Positions 26,174 through 35,264 of a DNA stretch of 64,000 nt are shown piece by piece; the first letter of the stretch is position 1; the number at the start of each line of letters is the position of its first letter. This DNA is from Bacillus sp. MYb209. Lineage in GTDB: Bacteria > Bacillota > Bacilli > Bacillales > Bacillaceae_G. The notes under the pieces were generated by a model. It searched no databases and was not told where the DNA came from. It saw nothing but the letters and a program-made list of their open reading frames with translations. Location of the stretch: positions 54,657 through 118,656 of the forward strand of contig NZ_PCNZ01000014.1 of assembly GCF_002975175.1 (NCBI RefSeq), read 5' to 3'. Position numbers and translations under genes: made by a program.

Positions 26174-27655
26174 TCATGATAAGTTTGGTATCTTTCTATG
26201 TTTTGTCGCTTGTTCAAAAGCGTATGCTAGTTTAATTAATGTCCCTTCACTAAAAGCAGTACTTGCAAGTGTAATTCCAAAAGGTCTCCCGCTCTTCATA
26301 TATCCAGCTGGTATCGCTATAGATGGATAACCTGCTTTCGCGCATATAGTAGAACCTATATAGGAAGGAAACAGAATTGCATCCAGATTGTATTTATTTA
26401 ATGCAAAATCAATTCCTTGTTCTTGTGAAAAGTATATATCTTCTAATCTTGCATTCAAATATTCAGGAGTTCTTAACGTATTAGGAAAATCTTTTCTTCT
26501 TTCTAATTTATTTTGTCCGTATTTTAATGCCCTTTCTTCTATCTAACTATTAAAATCGATTAGTTCTGAAATCGAATGCACTGGAATATTAGAAGGTAAT
26601 TTAGAAAGATAGTTATCCAAGCTATGCTTCAGTTCGTAAAGCGGTACTCCCCAGCTCCATTCTCTATGAAAAAATGGAATATCGATATCTTCTATTACTG
26701 TCGCTCCTTCATTACGTAACACTTGAATCGATTCTTCAAACAATTTTTCATCATACTCACCAGATTCGAAATAATCTTCTGGTGCATTGTTAAATACGCC
26801 AATCTTCGCTCCCGTTAATCCATTTACATCAAGATAAGTTGTATAATCTTGCTCTGTCCTTCCTTCACTTTTGAGAGTAGCTGCATCCACCTCATCCACT
26901 CCCGTTAAGCTCCCTAATAAAATAGCAGCATCTGTTACCGTTCTAGCAAACGGACCGGCTGTATCTTGTGAATACGTGAAAGGAATAATTCCTCTACGGC
27001 TAATTAAACCAACTGTTGGTTTAACGCCAACTACAGAGTTTTGAACGGCTGGGCTTAAAATAGAAGCATCTGTTTCTGTTCCAACAGATAATACTGTTAA
27101 GTTCGCTGCAACCGCTATGGCAGACCCTGTACTTGAGCCACCAACGAACATATCATCCTTGCCCGTTCCATATGGATTTATTGTTTGACCGCCCCTAGCG
27201 CTATATCCAGCCCACATTTCAAAAGACATTCCGTTTGCCAACTCTGTCATATTCGCTTTCCCTATTATAATCGCACCTGCTTCTCGGAGCTTTTTAACAA
27301 GAAATGCATCTTCACTACTTATATTTTGTTCCAGGGCAATCGTACCTGCACTTGTATGCATTGAGTCATTCGTTTCAATATTGTCTTTAAGTAAAACAGG
27401 TATACCATGTAATAGACCTCTTACACCTTTTGTCTTTCTTTCATGATCTAGCGCTTCTGCAATAAAGATAGCATCTGGGTTGATTTCTAAAATAGAATTG
27501 AGTTTCGGACCATCTTGGTCATATTTTGCGATTCTATGAAGATAATACATGACTAATTCTTTTGAAGTTAACTTCCCATCCTTCATCGCTATTTGTATAT
27601 CATGAATTGTTAATTCTTTTTGCAATAATGTATTGAACTGAATTTCCATTTTCAT
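26174..27655 (-). pseudogene. Amidase (GatA-like signature family) interrupted by one amber codon
   Basis: The frame reads as a 493-residue amidase: Lys in GIPVLLKDNIET, the serine-rich GGSSTGSAIAVAANL carrying the cis-Ser and nucleophile, then the C-terminal SIAIPAGYMKSGRPFGITL. At 26543-26545 the minus strand has TAG, but the frame is otherwise open before and after it and the downstream part keeps the family ending. Thus a single nonsense change splits the gene into pieces of 370 and about 122 residues. Whether readthrough occurs is unknown. The 5' piece still holds the whole Ser-Ser-Lys triad. Confidence 0.85.
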
Positions 27656-27792
27656 TCTCCTTTTATAAGCCCTTTTATTTATGACGTATATCTATTACTT
27701 TTTCATTTTCTCCGCTCCTCGCATTAACAACTACTATCCCTATACAGGAATTCAACTCACCTATTTAAAAACCTTTAATTTCCAGAGAAATA

Positions 27793-27835
27793 AAAAGAGT
27801 CTGAAGCGAATACATTGTCGCCTCAGACCCTTTTT
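27793..27835. terminator. Terminator downstream of NUDIX gene
   Basis: AAAGAGTCTGAAGCGA and TCGCCTCAGACCCTTT pair with two mismatches around TACATTG-type loop and end in T6. It lies just outside the NUDIX stop codon. Confidence 0.8.
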
Positions 27836-27837
27836 TA

Positions 27838-28284
27838 TCATTTCACATATACATCTTCTAACAAGTGTAAAAACTCTCCTTGTTTACCTGCTAATTCAGG
27901 GCATTTGTTAATATCAACCCATTCATAACAAAATACTAAACCTTTGTCTTCCTCACCAGCACTTACTATATGTTCCCACGTATCTTTCACATCTGTTAAT
28001 AATGAAATGTGGAAAAAATGACGTTTTTGATATTCCTTTTTTTCTTTTACATAAATAATGTAATCAGAAAGGAAGCGCTCGATACAGAAATGGCGTAGTC
28101 CTGACTCTTCTTGTACTTCACGTAAAATTGCTGTTTCTAACGTTTCTCCTTCATCGACAGTCCCACCTGGCACTTGGATACCAGCCTCTCGTATATCACG
28201 ATGTTTAAAAACGAGTAGTTGCATAACCCCTTCTTTTTCTCTCGTAACATATGCGTGTACCTTTTTATTATATAACATCGTCAT
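27838..28284 (-). CDS. NUDIX hydrolase
   Basis: The 148-residue single-domain protein has the Nudix box GGTVDEGETLETAILREVQEESGL (GX5EX7REUXEEXGU complete). It would hydrolyse a nucleoside diphosphate linked to another moiety; the target is not evident. It is 23 bases downstream of an M15 carboxypeptidase gene and a GNAT gene, all in one minus-strand run. Confidence 0.85.
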   Translation of the reverse strand: MTMLYNKKVHAYVTREKEGVMQLLVFKHRDIREAGIQVPGGTVDEGETLETAILREVQEESGLRHFCIERFLSDYIIYVKEKKEYQKRHFFHISLLTDVKDTWEHIVSAGEEDKGLVFCYEWVDINKCPELAGKQGEFLHLLEDVYVK

Positions 28285-28307
28285 CTTAGCCCTCTCCCCT
28301 CAATTCA

Positions 28308-29048
28308 TTACTGCGTTACTTCTTCAAGCGTCAGTTGGTTTTCATATAAATATGTAGCCTGCGGATTCCCCACATATCGTACGTGCCACGGTTCATATCG
28401 ATAACCGGTAATCCCTTCTTTCTCTTTCGTATACCGAATAACGAAACCAAACTTATGTGCATTTTCAGAAAGCCACTTTCCTTCTTTCGTCTCTCCAAAG
28501 ACTGTTTCTAATTGAAATTTAGCAGATTGAGATGTAATATCCATAGCTAACCCTGTTTGATGTTCACTCGTACCAGGAACTGCACTGGACATTGCTGTTT
28601 TTGCTTCACCATCTTGTTTTTTATACATCGTATTTAATGCTTTTTGTCGATCAAAAGATCTAAATCCAGAGACTGCAAAAAGGAAAATCCGCTCATTATC
28701 GGCTTGCTGAATCATTTCCTCAAGTGCCACCGCTGCCTCTTTCCTCATCTTTTTCTTCTCTTGATCACCTTCACTAGAGTAACGTACTTTCGGAACAACT
28801 AAATCTGGCGGTCTATACCCATCTGGTAAACGCCTATTTTTATTCACAAGTACAAGCATCGAATTTGGATTACTAATGACTGCGATATCCCCATCCATAT
28901 TAGCAATCGTTTCTTTAGCTTTCGGAAATATATTGTTTACATTTACTTCCCGCGCCTCTTGCTCCTTGTACATCTTATAATTCATTCCTGCTACTCCAAC
29001 AATCAGTATCATTGCTACGGTACCAAGTAGTGCCCATCTTTTTTTCAT
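28308..29048 (-). CDS. D-alanyl-D-alanine carboxypeptidase, M15 family (VanY/LdcB type)
   Basis: The 246-residue protein has an N-terminal membrane anchor (about residues 5-22) and an extracellular M15B domain with the zinc ligands in TSEHQTGLAMDIT (His and Asp) and EPWHVRYVG (His), and the SGFRSF motif. It trims the terminal D-Ala or an L,D-bond from peptidoglycan peptides outside the membrane. The spacing to neighbouring genes (12 and 23 bases) suggests an operon with the GNAT and NUDIX genes. Confidence 0.87.
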   Translation of the reverse strand: MKKRWALLGTVAMILIVGVAGMNYKMYKEQEAREVNVNNIFPKAKETIANMDGDIAVISNPNSMLVLVNKNRRLPDGYRPPDLVVPKVRYSSEGDQEKKKMRKEAAVALEEMIQQADNERIFLFAVSGFRSFDRQKALNTMYKKQDGEAKTAMSSAVPGTSEHQTGLAMDITSQSAKFQLETVFGETKEGKWLSENAHKFGFVIRYTKEKEGITGYRYEPWHVRYVGNPQATYLYENQLTLEEVTQ

Positions 29049-29059
29049 ATAACGACCTC

Positions 29060-29557
29060 TTATTTTAATAATTTGGCCATTTCATATTCATCGATACCTT
29101 TTCCATCGATGATAAGAGCAGATTTTTTAACACCTTCTTGTTCAAATCCAATTTTACTATATAGTGCCTGAGCTCTTGTATTGTGGGCCATTACCGTTAA
29201 TTCTAAACGCCATACATCATGTAATCTTGCCCACTTCTCTACTTCTTTAAACAAACTCGTTCCAATACCTCGGCCACTATATTCTTGCAAAATACCAATG
29301 ACAATTGTCGCAACATGTCTCTTTCTTTGAATATTATTTCCGTTAACTAAAATAAACCCTACTATTCTATCTTCTTCAACAGATACAAATATGTTTGCAT
29401 TTTCGTTTTCTATAAATCGATGAACCATTTTTTCTTGTTGCTCTATTGTAGTTTTTCGTTCTCCTGGTTCGTATAACATAAATTTCGTTTCTTCGTCTAA
29501 TTGCTTACTTAATTGTAAAAATGGTGCTGCATCTTCTGCTCTAATCTCCCGAATCAC
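29060..29557 (-). CDS. GNAT family N-acetyltransferase
   Basis: The GNAT domain shows YSGRGIGTSLFKEVEKWA as acetyl-CoA motif and the ending ALYSKIGFEQEG, as in the RimJ/L-like and peptidoglycan or small-molecule acetyltransferase groups. I place the start at the GTG 29555-29557 because GGTAGGGTG lies about 6 bases upstream; the frame extends to 29617 without a ribosome site. The protein is then 165 residues. Confidence 0.78.
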   Translation of the reverse strand: MIREIRAEDAAPFLQLSKQLDEETKFMLYEPGERKTTIEQQEKMVHRFIENENANIFVSVEEDRIVGFILVNGNNIQRKRHVATIVIGILQEYSGRGIGTSLFKEVEKWARLHDVWRLELTVMAHNTRAQALYSKIGFEQEGVKKSALIIDGKGIDEYEMAKLLK

Positions 29558-29742
29558 CTTGATCACCCTACCCATTTTGTTAGTTAAAAATTTTCCTTGT
29601 AAAAAGATTTTCTCCACTATTCCGAAAATTCCTTTCTAAATTCCTTACTATAAATAGACAAATTTCGATATTGCTATAATGATAGGAAATTATGTCTATA
29701 ATGTGACATGTCTTATTGACCATAACTTATGCTCAAAAAAAA

Positions 29743-29771
29743 ATAAACGTAAGCTTCTCACTTACGTTTAT
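29743..29771. terminator. Terminator of spoIIP
   Basis: ATAAACGTAAG pairs perfectly with CTTACGTTTAT around a 7-base loop; on the minus strand T-rich sequence follows. The right arm touches the spoIIP stop codon. Confidence 0.85.
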
Positions 29772-30922
29772 CCATTCACTTTTTCAGCTTGCCAAAAATA
29801 TTCTCCAAATGCTTTAGCAAGAGCATCAATTGATCGATTCAATTCTTCATCTGTATTATCTACGCCACCAACTTCAATTAAAATCGCCTGTCCTGATAAG
29901 TCTTGATTATAAACACCATTCCCTGTTTGGAAGCCTTTTTGAATAACACCTCGGCTTACTCCCGGATATTTTTTACTAATTGTCTCATGTAAAGCCGTTG
30001 CTAATTGTAAGTTTTTTTCATAGTTTTTGTTACCTTTCCCAATTACAAAAGCAAGCTTCGCATATGATTTATCCCCAATTGTTTTTGTCGTGACGTTTTT
30101 GCGTGCACTATCACGGTGCAAATCAAAAAAGTATTGGAGTTCTTTATTTCCAGTCATAGCTTGTTGTACAATTTCTCGGGACATTTTATAAGAACTATTA
30201 CTGTTTAATCCTTTACTTATTAATTTTTGGCCGACATCAGTCGTATCGTTAGTAGCACCTATCCCTTCGCTTTCCAGTTGTTCACGAAAACGATCTCCAA
30301 CTATTGAAATATTCGTTACAGAACTCGTTGCTTTATTCGGATCTGGGTCATTCGTTAAGTTCAGTAACGGCAAATAAGATTCCCAACTATGTGAATGATA
30401 AATAAATGCAACTTGTCTTTTCCCCGTTGTTTGAGATGGTTGTTTCTTCTCTTTATTCGGATCAGACTTAGGAACTTGTCCAGTTTCTCCAGTCCGTTCC
30501 TTCACTACTTCTTCAAGAGGGACGCTCGACTCTATCGGTAAATTGGAGTAATTTGTCCCTTCACCTGCTATAACGATTTCTGTATCATATTTCCCAAATC
30601 CCGGAAGTTCTTTCCCGACAAAACTACGTACATCATCAAAACGAATATTCGTAGCCATCGAAAATAGGAATGAAGAAATAGAAAAGTCTTGATTCAAATT
30701 CCGGTACTCCTGTGTAAAATAATGATTCTCTTTCCCAATAACGTACATGTAACCATTCATTGATAACTCATTTAACCAATTATATAAATACGTTGACTTC
30801 GTCTCTTTCATAGAAGTAACCATCATACTAATAAGAAAAAAAGTCGCTAATACCGTAGTAATAACAAATAAAATTAACTTGCGTACACTTGTTAATTTCA
30901 CGTAAAAAAAGCCTCGATTCAT
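29768..30922 (-). CDS. spoIIP: Stage II sporulation protein P (spore engulfment amidase/endopeptidase)
   Basis: The 384-residue protein has an N-terminal membrane helix (about 13-36) and an extracellular amidase domain with AFIYHSHSWESYLP (metal-binding His and Glu), FDLHRDSARK and LIEVGGVDNT. SpoIIP degrades septal peptidoglycan with SpoIID and SpoIIM during engulfment, cutting both stem peptides and amide bonds. GAGGGTGAT precedes the ATG. It is clearly intact, unlike the decayed copy at 22742-23191 with which it shares its ends. Confidence 0.93.
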   Translation of the reverse strand: MNRGFFYVKLTSVRKLILFVITTVLATFFLISMMVTSMKETKSTYLYNWLNELSMNGYMYVIGKENHYFTQEYRNLNQDFSISSFLFSMATNIRFDDVRSFVGKELPGFGKYDTEIVIAGEGTNYSNLPIESSVPLEEVVKERTGETGQVPKSDPNKEKKQPSQTTGKRQVAFIYHSHSWESYLPLLNLTNDPDPNKATSSVTNISIVGDRFREQLESEGIGATNDTTDVGQKLISKGLNSNSSYKMSREIVQQAMTGNKELQYFFDLHRDSARKNVTTKTIGDKSYAKLAFVIGKGNKNYEKNLQLATALHETISKKYPGVSRGVIQKGFQTGNGVYNQDLSGQAILIEVGGVDNTDEELNRSIDALAKAFGEYFWQAEKVNG

Positions 30923-31011
30923 ACTATCACCCTCTCTATTTCAAGTTATGTACAAGCTCTAGAGAATAGACCGCTTAAATTTCGGCTATATTGTTAATGA
31001 GGTGAAATGAA

Positions 31012-31317
31012 TTGAAGCTACTAATGGGAATATTACCAATCGTTCTATCAATTATTTTTTATTTACTTGCTATACACCCTAAAATTCGCATTGCACTACA
31101 TATTTCTGCGTACATAGCATTATATGTGCTCGGGACAATTATTTCTATTAATATATATGATGTTTTAATACAAGGTCTTGTTTTCATGACAAGCATTCAT
31201 GGAGTTTTACTAAATCCATTTTTCCTTATTGCAGGAGCATATATAGGAATATACACTTTGTACCTAGTACTGTCTCAAATTTTTATGAAACTAATGAAAA
31301 TAAAAAATGGAGCGTAG
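31012..31317 (+). CDS. Small membrane protein of unknown function
   Basis: The 101-residue protein has three hydrophobic segments (about 3-20, 28-48, 68-92) and a short basic tail; I do not recognise the family. The start is TTG at 31012, supported by GAGGTG seven bases upstream. The following small gene begins within a few bases, so the two probably form an operon. Confidence 0.65.
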   Translation: MKLLMGILPIVLSIIFYLLAIHPKIRIALHISAYIALYVLGTIISINIYDVLIQGLVFMTSIHGVLLNPFFLIAGAYIGIYTLYLVLSQIFMKLMKIKNGA

Positions 31318-31321
31318 TGAA

Positions 31322-31633
31322 ATGAAGCCACCGTTCATCTGTCATAAATGCAAAAAAAAAATAGTAGGAAAGAAAGATCTTACTATCGCTACTTGGTACT
31401 TCCGTTTTTATTTATTTCACAACATTTGTTTTTACCAGCAGCAACTGTTTGCCTCACGTTTTGTCCCTATTAATACACTCTTTTGTTTCTTTCTTATTAT
31501 ATACGGGCTTATTGCTGGCAGCATTCTTATGATCACAGAACCATCAATCATTTGGCTTATTTTTTCAGCGCCTATTGTTTATCGTTTTCTTTCATATTAT
31601 TATGTTGAACGTTTTTTTCTAAATAAAGATTAG
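31322..31633 (+). CDS. Small zinc-ribbon-like membrane protein of unknown function
   Basis: The protein of about 103 residues begins MKPPFICHKCKKK, a single CxxC, followed by two hydrophobic segments. The ATG at 31322 is preferred to one at 31307 because a GGAG lies about 10 bases before it. Its 3' end overlaps the 3' end of the convergent DinB-like gene by 62 bases, so antisense overlap of the two transcripts is unavoidable unless one is not expressed. Confidence 0.55.
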   Translation: MKPPFICHKCKKKIVGKKDLTIATWYFRFYLFHNICFYQQQLFASRFVPINTLFCFFLIIYGLIAGSILMITEPSIIWLIFSAPIVYRFLSYYYVERFFLNKD

Positions 31634-32126
31634 ACTGACCTCTAGGAATACTTAAACTCTCCCACTCATTTTCTTTTAACATTTTACCAATGTAAATGAT
31701 TTGTCCAATATGCAAAGCATAATGAGAAATTTGTCTTTCTATCGCTTGCATTACAGTGTGTGCTTCTCTGCGAATATATACTTTCTGCAAAATCTGCTCT
31801 GGTGTTAAAGTATCCATCGCTTTAAAAACATACTCCCACCCTTCTTTCCACGCAGTAAGAGCTTCTTGTTTTGAATTGTAGCCCCCCTCAAATTCAACAT
31901 CTCGATTACGATCTGCTTTTTCACCATCAGACGTTAAAAAATCCGTCCATCTTGAACGCATATTACCATGTAAATGCTTAATGATAATCGCAATACTATT
32001 TGTCTCTTCATGAGAAGACCACATTATTTGTTCATAAGATAATTGAGAAAGCACTCGTTCTCCTTGTTTTTGTGTTGCTTTGAAATTCGAAATTGCACAT
32101 TGTAAATATTCTCGTCCGATATCCAA
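31572..32126 (-). CDS. DUF1572/DinB-like protein
   Basis: The protein of about 184 residues begins DIGREYLQCAI and has histidines in IKHLHGN, and a final SHYALHIGQIIYIG, the arrangement of DinB-type metal-binding four-helix bundles in the DUF1572 group. Function is unknown. The start is taken as TTG 32124-32126 with AGGGG 5 bases before it; the long upstream extension overlaps csaA in another frame and is unlikely. Confidence 0.7.
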   Translation of the reverse strand: MDIGREYLQCAISNFKATQKQGERVLSQLSYEQIMWSSHEETNSIAIIIKHLHGNMRSRWTDFLTSDGEKADRNRDVEFEGGYNSKQEALTAWKEGWEYVFKAMDTLTPEQILQKVYIRREAHTVMQAIERQISHYALHIGQIIYIGKMLKENEWESLSIPRGQSNLYLEKNVQHNNMKENDKQ

Positions 32127-32145
32127 ATTAACCCCTACCTTCACA

Positions 32146-32475
32146 CTAACTAATTTTCGTTCCATTCGGCAGTTCCATATTCGGCTGAAGTAAAACAACA
32201 TCGTCAGCTTCAGGAACACCACCCAGTACAAGCACTTCCGATTTAAATCCTGCCACACGCTTTGGTGGAAAGTTCACAACAGCAACGACTTGTTGACCAA
32301 TTAAATCTTCTGGATCGTATCTCTTCGTAATTTGAGCACTTGACTGCTTAATCCCTAACTCTCCAAAATCAATTTCTAGCTTAATTGCCGGAACTCTTGC
32401 TTCTTTGAATTCCTCCGCTTTTCTTACCGTCCCAATACGTAAATCCAAAGTTAAAAAATCTTCAAAACTAGCCAT
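32146..32475 (-). CDS. csaA: CsaA, chaperone-like tRNA-binding domain protein
   Basis: The 109-residue protein is a stand-alone EMAP/tRNA-binding OB fold: [27 protein letters not shown] and [20 protein letters not shown] match CsaA. B. subtilis CsaA binds SecA and preproteins and is proposed as an export chaperone. It is 66 bases downstream of brnQ but separated from it by a terminator-like hairpin lying at the brnQ end. Confidence 0.9.
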   Translation of the reverse strand: MASFEDFLTLDLRIGTVRKAEEFKEARVPAIKLEIDFGELGIKQSSAQITKRYDPEDLIGQQVVAVVNFPPKRVAGFKSEVLVLGGVPEADDVVLLQPNMELPNGTKIS

Positions 32476-32528
32476 TTTATCATTCCTCTCAATTATTACT
32501 TAGACAAAACATAAAAATCCCCTTCAAA

Positions 32529-32558
32529 AAAAGAAAGGCGCCTAAGCACCTTTCTTTT
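32529..32558 (-). terminator. Terminator at the end of brnQ
   Basis: AAAAGAAAGG and CCTTTCTTTT pair over 10 bp around a GCGCCTAAGCA loop. The hairpin starts inside the last brnQ codons and is followed by T/A-rich sequence. Confidence 0.7.
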
Positions 32559-33894
32559 GTAATTCACTTGATTCATTTGATTTATAGAAGAAGAAACCGA
32601 GAACCCCGCCAATACATGCTGGGATTAACCATCCTATTCCTTCTTTATATAAAGGTAGCATTTGAAGTACATTTGAAATTACGTCAATCTTTATGTTCGC
32701 ACTTTCTAAGCCATTAAATAAACTAATTGACAATGCACCTAATATTGCACCAATATAAATTGTATTACGCTTTCCAATCCATTTATGGAAATATGAAAGT
32801 ACGATTAATACAATTGCAACTGGATAAATGATCATTAACACTGGTAAAGTTACTGCGATTAGTTGTGTCAATCCTAAGTTAGATACAATTAAACTAAATA
32901 CACACACTATTGTTACAATCGTTTTATGCGAAAATTTCGGGAATAAGTTTGTAAAGAACCCTGCACATGCAGATGTTAATCCAACCGAAGTTGTTAAACA
33001 AGCAAGTGTAATAACAAGTCCTAATAAAATTTTCCCACTCGTTCCATATAACTCATTTACAACATTCGTTAAAATAAGACCACCGTTCTCTGAAACACCA
33101 AGTGAAGTACTTGTTGAACCTAGATAAGCAAGTGATAAATAAATTAACGTTAAGCCTAATACAGCAATAATTCCTGATACAATTGTTATTTTTGCGATTT
33201 GTCCGCTTTCTTTTATCCCTTTTGAACGAATAACTTGTACAACAACAATTCCAAATACAAGAGCACTAATTGCATCCATCGTTAAATACCCTTGAATAAA
33301 CCCACCAAAGAAAGCATTCTCTTTATATGCGGCTAACGGTGCAGACGGTGCTCCAATCGGATCAATAATTGCCTTTCCGACAATAACAGCAACAATTAAT
33401 ACTAACAATGGTGTTAGAAACTTTCCAAACCAATCGACTAATTTAGATGGATTTAATGATAAATACCACGTTATTCCGAAGAAGACTATAGTATAAAGAA
33501 ATAGCATGTACCATTCCGAAACCATTGCTTCTGATAAAAACGGCTTCATTCCCATTTCAAATGAAACAGCTCCAGTACGCGGGATCGCAAAGAATGGTCC
33601 AATTGCTAAATAACTAATCAGTGGAAAAATAAACGCGAATATAGGGTGAACTCTAGAAGATAGCGCTTTCAAGTCCCCCTCTACAAACGCGACAGCTGTT
33701 ACAGCTAATAGGGGTAATCCGACTCCCGTTACAAGGAATCCAATAGTAGCAACCCAAACATTCTCTCCTGCTTGTTGCCCTAAAACTGGTGGGAAAATTA
33801 AATTTCCTGCTCCTAAAAATAATGCAAATAGCATTAAACCAATTGCTACAGTATCACCTGGCCTTAATCGTCCCTTCATTTCTTTAATTTGCAT
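32542..33894 (-). CDS. brnQ: Branched-chain amino acid transporter BrnQ (LIVCS family)
   Basis: The 450-residue protein with 12 predicted helices starts its first helix with AIGLMLFALFLGAGNLIFPP, the LIVCS hallmark. It imports leucine, isoleucine and valine with Na+ or H+. The ATG at 33894 lies inside a hairpin; an in-frame ATG at 33879 would give an N-terminus closer to homologues as I remember them. Strong GGAGG is 46 bases before the first ATG (see leader entry). A CodY-box-like site lies 270 bases upstream. Confidence 0.92.
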   Translation of the reverse strand: MQIKEMKGRLRPGDTVAIGLMLFALFLGAGNLIFPPVLGQQAGENVWVATIGFLVTGVGLPLLAVTAVAFVEGDLKALSSRVHPIFAFIFPLISYLAIGPFFAIPRTGAVSFEMGMKPFLSEAMVSEWYMLFLYTIVFFGITWYLSLNPSKLVDWFGKFLTPLLVLIVAVIVGKAIIDPIGAPSAPLAAYKENAFFGGFIQGYLTMDAISALVFGIVVVQVIRSKGIKESGQIAKITIVSGIIAVLGLTLIYLSLAYLGSTSTSLGVSENGGLILTNVVNELYGTSGKILLGLVITLACLTTSVGLTSACAGFFTNLFPKFSHKTIVTIVCVFSLIVSNLGLTQLIAVTLPVLMIIYPVAIVLIVLSYFHKWIGKRNTIYIGAILGALSISLFNGLESANIKIDVISNVLQMLPLYKEGIGWLIPACIGGVLGFFFYKSNESSELQKKGA

Positions 33895-33945
33895 AGCACT
33901 TTTTCATTGTTTATCTATATTTTCACAATATGCTATGCATCCTCC
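33890..33945 (-). promoter_or_regulatory. brnQ leader: Shine-Dalgarno, 9-bp hairpin over the first ATG
   Basis: On the minus strand GGAGG (33941-33945) is followed after one base by TGCATAGCA, which pairs perfectly with TGCTATGCA at 33890-33898; the 32-base loop separates the arms. The first brnQ ATG is inside the second arm, while the second ATG (33877-33879) lies 10 bases beyond the hairpin, so folding would bring GGAGG near that second start. The remaining leader up to 34290 shows no T-box or other riboswitch I can recognise. Confidence 0.5.
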
Positions 33946-34165
33946 TCTCTGCTCATGATGATAAAATATACCCCTTACAAAGCAATGTCTTTCTCCATAA
34001 TTTCTCCATTCCCCTTTTAATTACTCTAAATAATAAATTTTGATTTTTTTGAATATTTAAGTCATTAGAGTGTTATAACGTGGAGTTTAGTTGTCAGACC
34101 TCTTTGTTTTTATCACACATATAGTAACATATTTGGTTGAAAAATAAAAACATATTTTTAAATAG

Positions 34166-34180
34166 AATTTTTTGAAAATC
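34166..34180. promoter_or_regulatory. CodY-box-like site upstream of brnQ
   Basis: AATTTTTTGAAAATC matches the CodY consensus AATTTTCWGAAAATT at 13 of 15 positions. CodY represses branched-chain amino acid uptake genes in Bacillus when isoleucine and GTP are plentiful. It is about 270 bases upstream of brnQ. Confidence 0.45.
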
Positions 34181-34289
34181 GAAATTATCCACACATACCT
34201 CCTTTATTTATTCTATTACACAATTTTTTTTAGAAATTTACGATTTTTATATTTTATTATATTTGAATATTTTTATGCGAAAGAAAGTG

Positions 34290-34316
34290 AAAGCCATCAA
34301 AAAATAAGATGGCTTT
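34290..34316. terminator. Terminator of the CBS-ACT gene
   Basis: AAAGCCATC and GATGGCTTT pair over 9 bp around a 9-base loop directly past the minus-strand stop codon. Confidence 0.75.
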
Positions 34317-34322
34317 TACTTG

Positions 34323-34970
34323 TTACTCTATCGTTTCAACTTCACGTGGATTATTCATCTCTTCAACATACACAACTCTAAATCCATGATTTTCTAAATC
34401 CTTTAACAATGTTTCTAATTCACTATCTTCAAACTCTTCTCCCAATGTAAACATAATTCTACGTACTAATAAAGCATCATTATCAAAAGTCATTAAGCTT
34501 TGAATACCAGTGTATTTCTTTAGCACTGTCGATAATTTTTGAATGGCCCCATTATAATCTTGTGTTCCAATCATGACAGAATATTTACTAGAATGGACTC
34601 CCCATGCATCTTCTAATAGTTCAAAAACTTTTTTATGAGTTAAAATACCAAGGAAGACCCCTTTTTCATCAACTACTGATAAATACGGTAGTTTTTTAAT
34701 TGTAAAAAATACTTTAAAGAAGGAAGAGTCTTCTCTCACGTACCCATTCTTATCGTTCAATAATTGTAATACATTATCTTCAAATGAACCTTTATATTCT
34801 AAAATATCTACTTTGTATACATTCCCTAAAAACTTCTCTTTTTTTTCATCTAAAACTGGTACACAACGATACCCCGTTTTATTTAAATGCTCCAGCGCTT
34901 CCCCTATCGTAATTGAACTTGGGCAAAACAAAACTTCCCTCTTTGGCACATAATTCCCTTTAATCCTCAT
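34323..34970 (-). CDS. CBS-pair protein with C-terminal ACT-like domain
   Basis: The 215-residue protein has two CBS motifs (about 5-60 and 75-130) and an ACT-like domain (about 130-205). CBS pairs bind adenosyl nucleotides such as AMP or c-di-AMP, and ACT domains bind amino acids, so a sensory role is likely; AcuB-like proteins have the same layout. Two CodY-box-like sites lie 49-94 bases upstream of its start. Target protein unknown. Confidence 0.78.
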   Translation of the reverse strand: MRIKGNYVPKREVLFCPSSITIGEALEHLNKTGYRCVPVLDEKKEKFLGNVYKVDILEYKGSFEDNVLQLLNDKNGYVREDSSFFKVFFTIKKLPYLSVVDEKGVFLGILTHKKVFELLEDAWGVHSSKYSVMIGTQDYNGAIQKLSTVLKKYTGIQSLMTFDNDALLVRRIMFTLGEEFEDSELETLLKDLENHGFRVVYVEEMNNPREVETIE

Positions 34971-35018
34971 AAAAAAGCCTCCTTATGCTAAAATACTTTC
35001 TGTGCCATAACTATATTA

Positions 35019-35064
35019 TATTTTCAGAAAAAAATAAATATATTATTTTATTTTTCTGAAAATT
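35019..35064. promoter_or_regulatory. Two CodY-box-like sites upstream of the CBS-ACT gene
   Basis: ATTTTTCTGAAAATT at 35050-35064 matches the CodY consensus at 14 of 15 bases, and TATTTTCAGAAAAAA at 35019-35033 at 12 of 15. They lie in the divergent region between the CBS-ACT gene and the permease-like gene. Confidence 0.55.
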
Positions 35065-35100
35065 ATTCATTTTTCTGTCATAATTTATTCATTAATCATA

Positions 35101-35185
35101 CACTTTTATTAAGTGAAATTTTTATCAGTAGGGATTTTGTCCATGCCCACTGGTTAATTAGCCCCTACCAATCCGGCAAATCTTC
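35101..35185 (-). repeat. Degenerate bcr1-like relic
   Basis: Read on the minus strand, the segment CCGGATTGGTAGGGGCTAAT, then CCAGTGGGCATGGA and CCCTACTGAT, then TTTCACTT follows the order of the 3' half of bcr1 copies 1 and 2 with many changes. The 5' half is missing. It fills most of the otherwise empty part of the 327-bp gap 34971-35297. Confidence 0.4.
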
Positions 35186-35264
35186 AATATGGAACATTCT
35201 CTCACAGTTACTTTTAGAAAAATATATTGTAACTTCCTCAGAAAAAAGCTAAAATAAGAATAAG

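Noticed and set aside
33926-33940. Five-codon reading frame (ending Ile-Leu) as a leader peptide of brnQ
   Set aside because: Its ATG directly abuts GGAGG with no spacing, so initiation there is unlikely.
33895-34290. T-box or other amino acid riboswitch upstream of brnQ
   Set aside because: No T-box sequence, specifier stem or terminator pair was found; only the short hairpin and the CodY-like site stand out.
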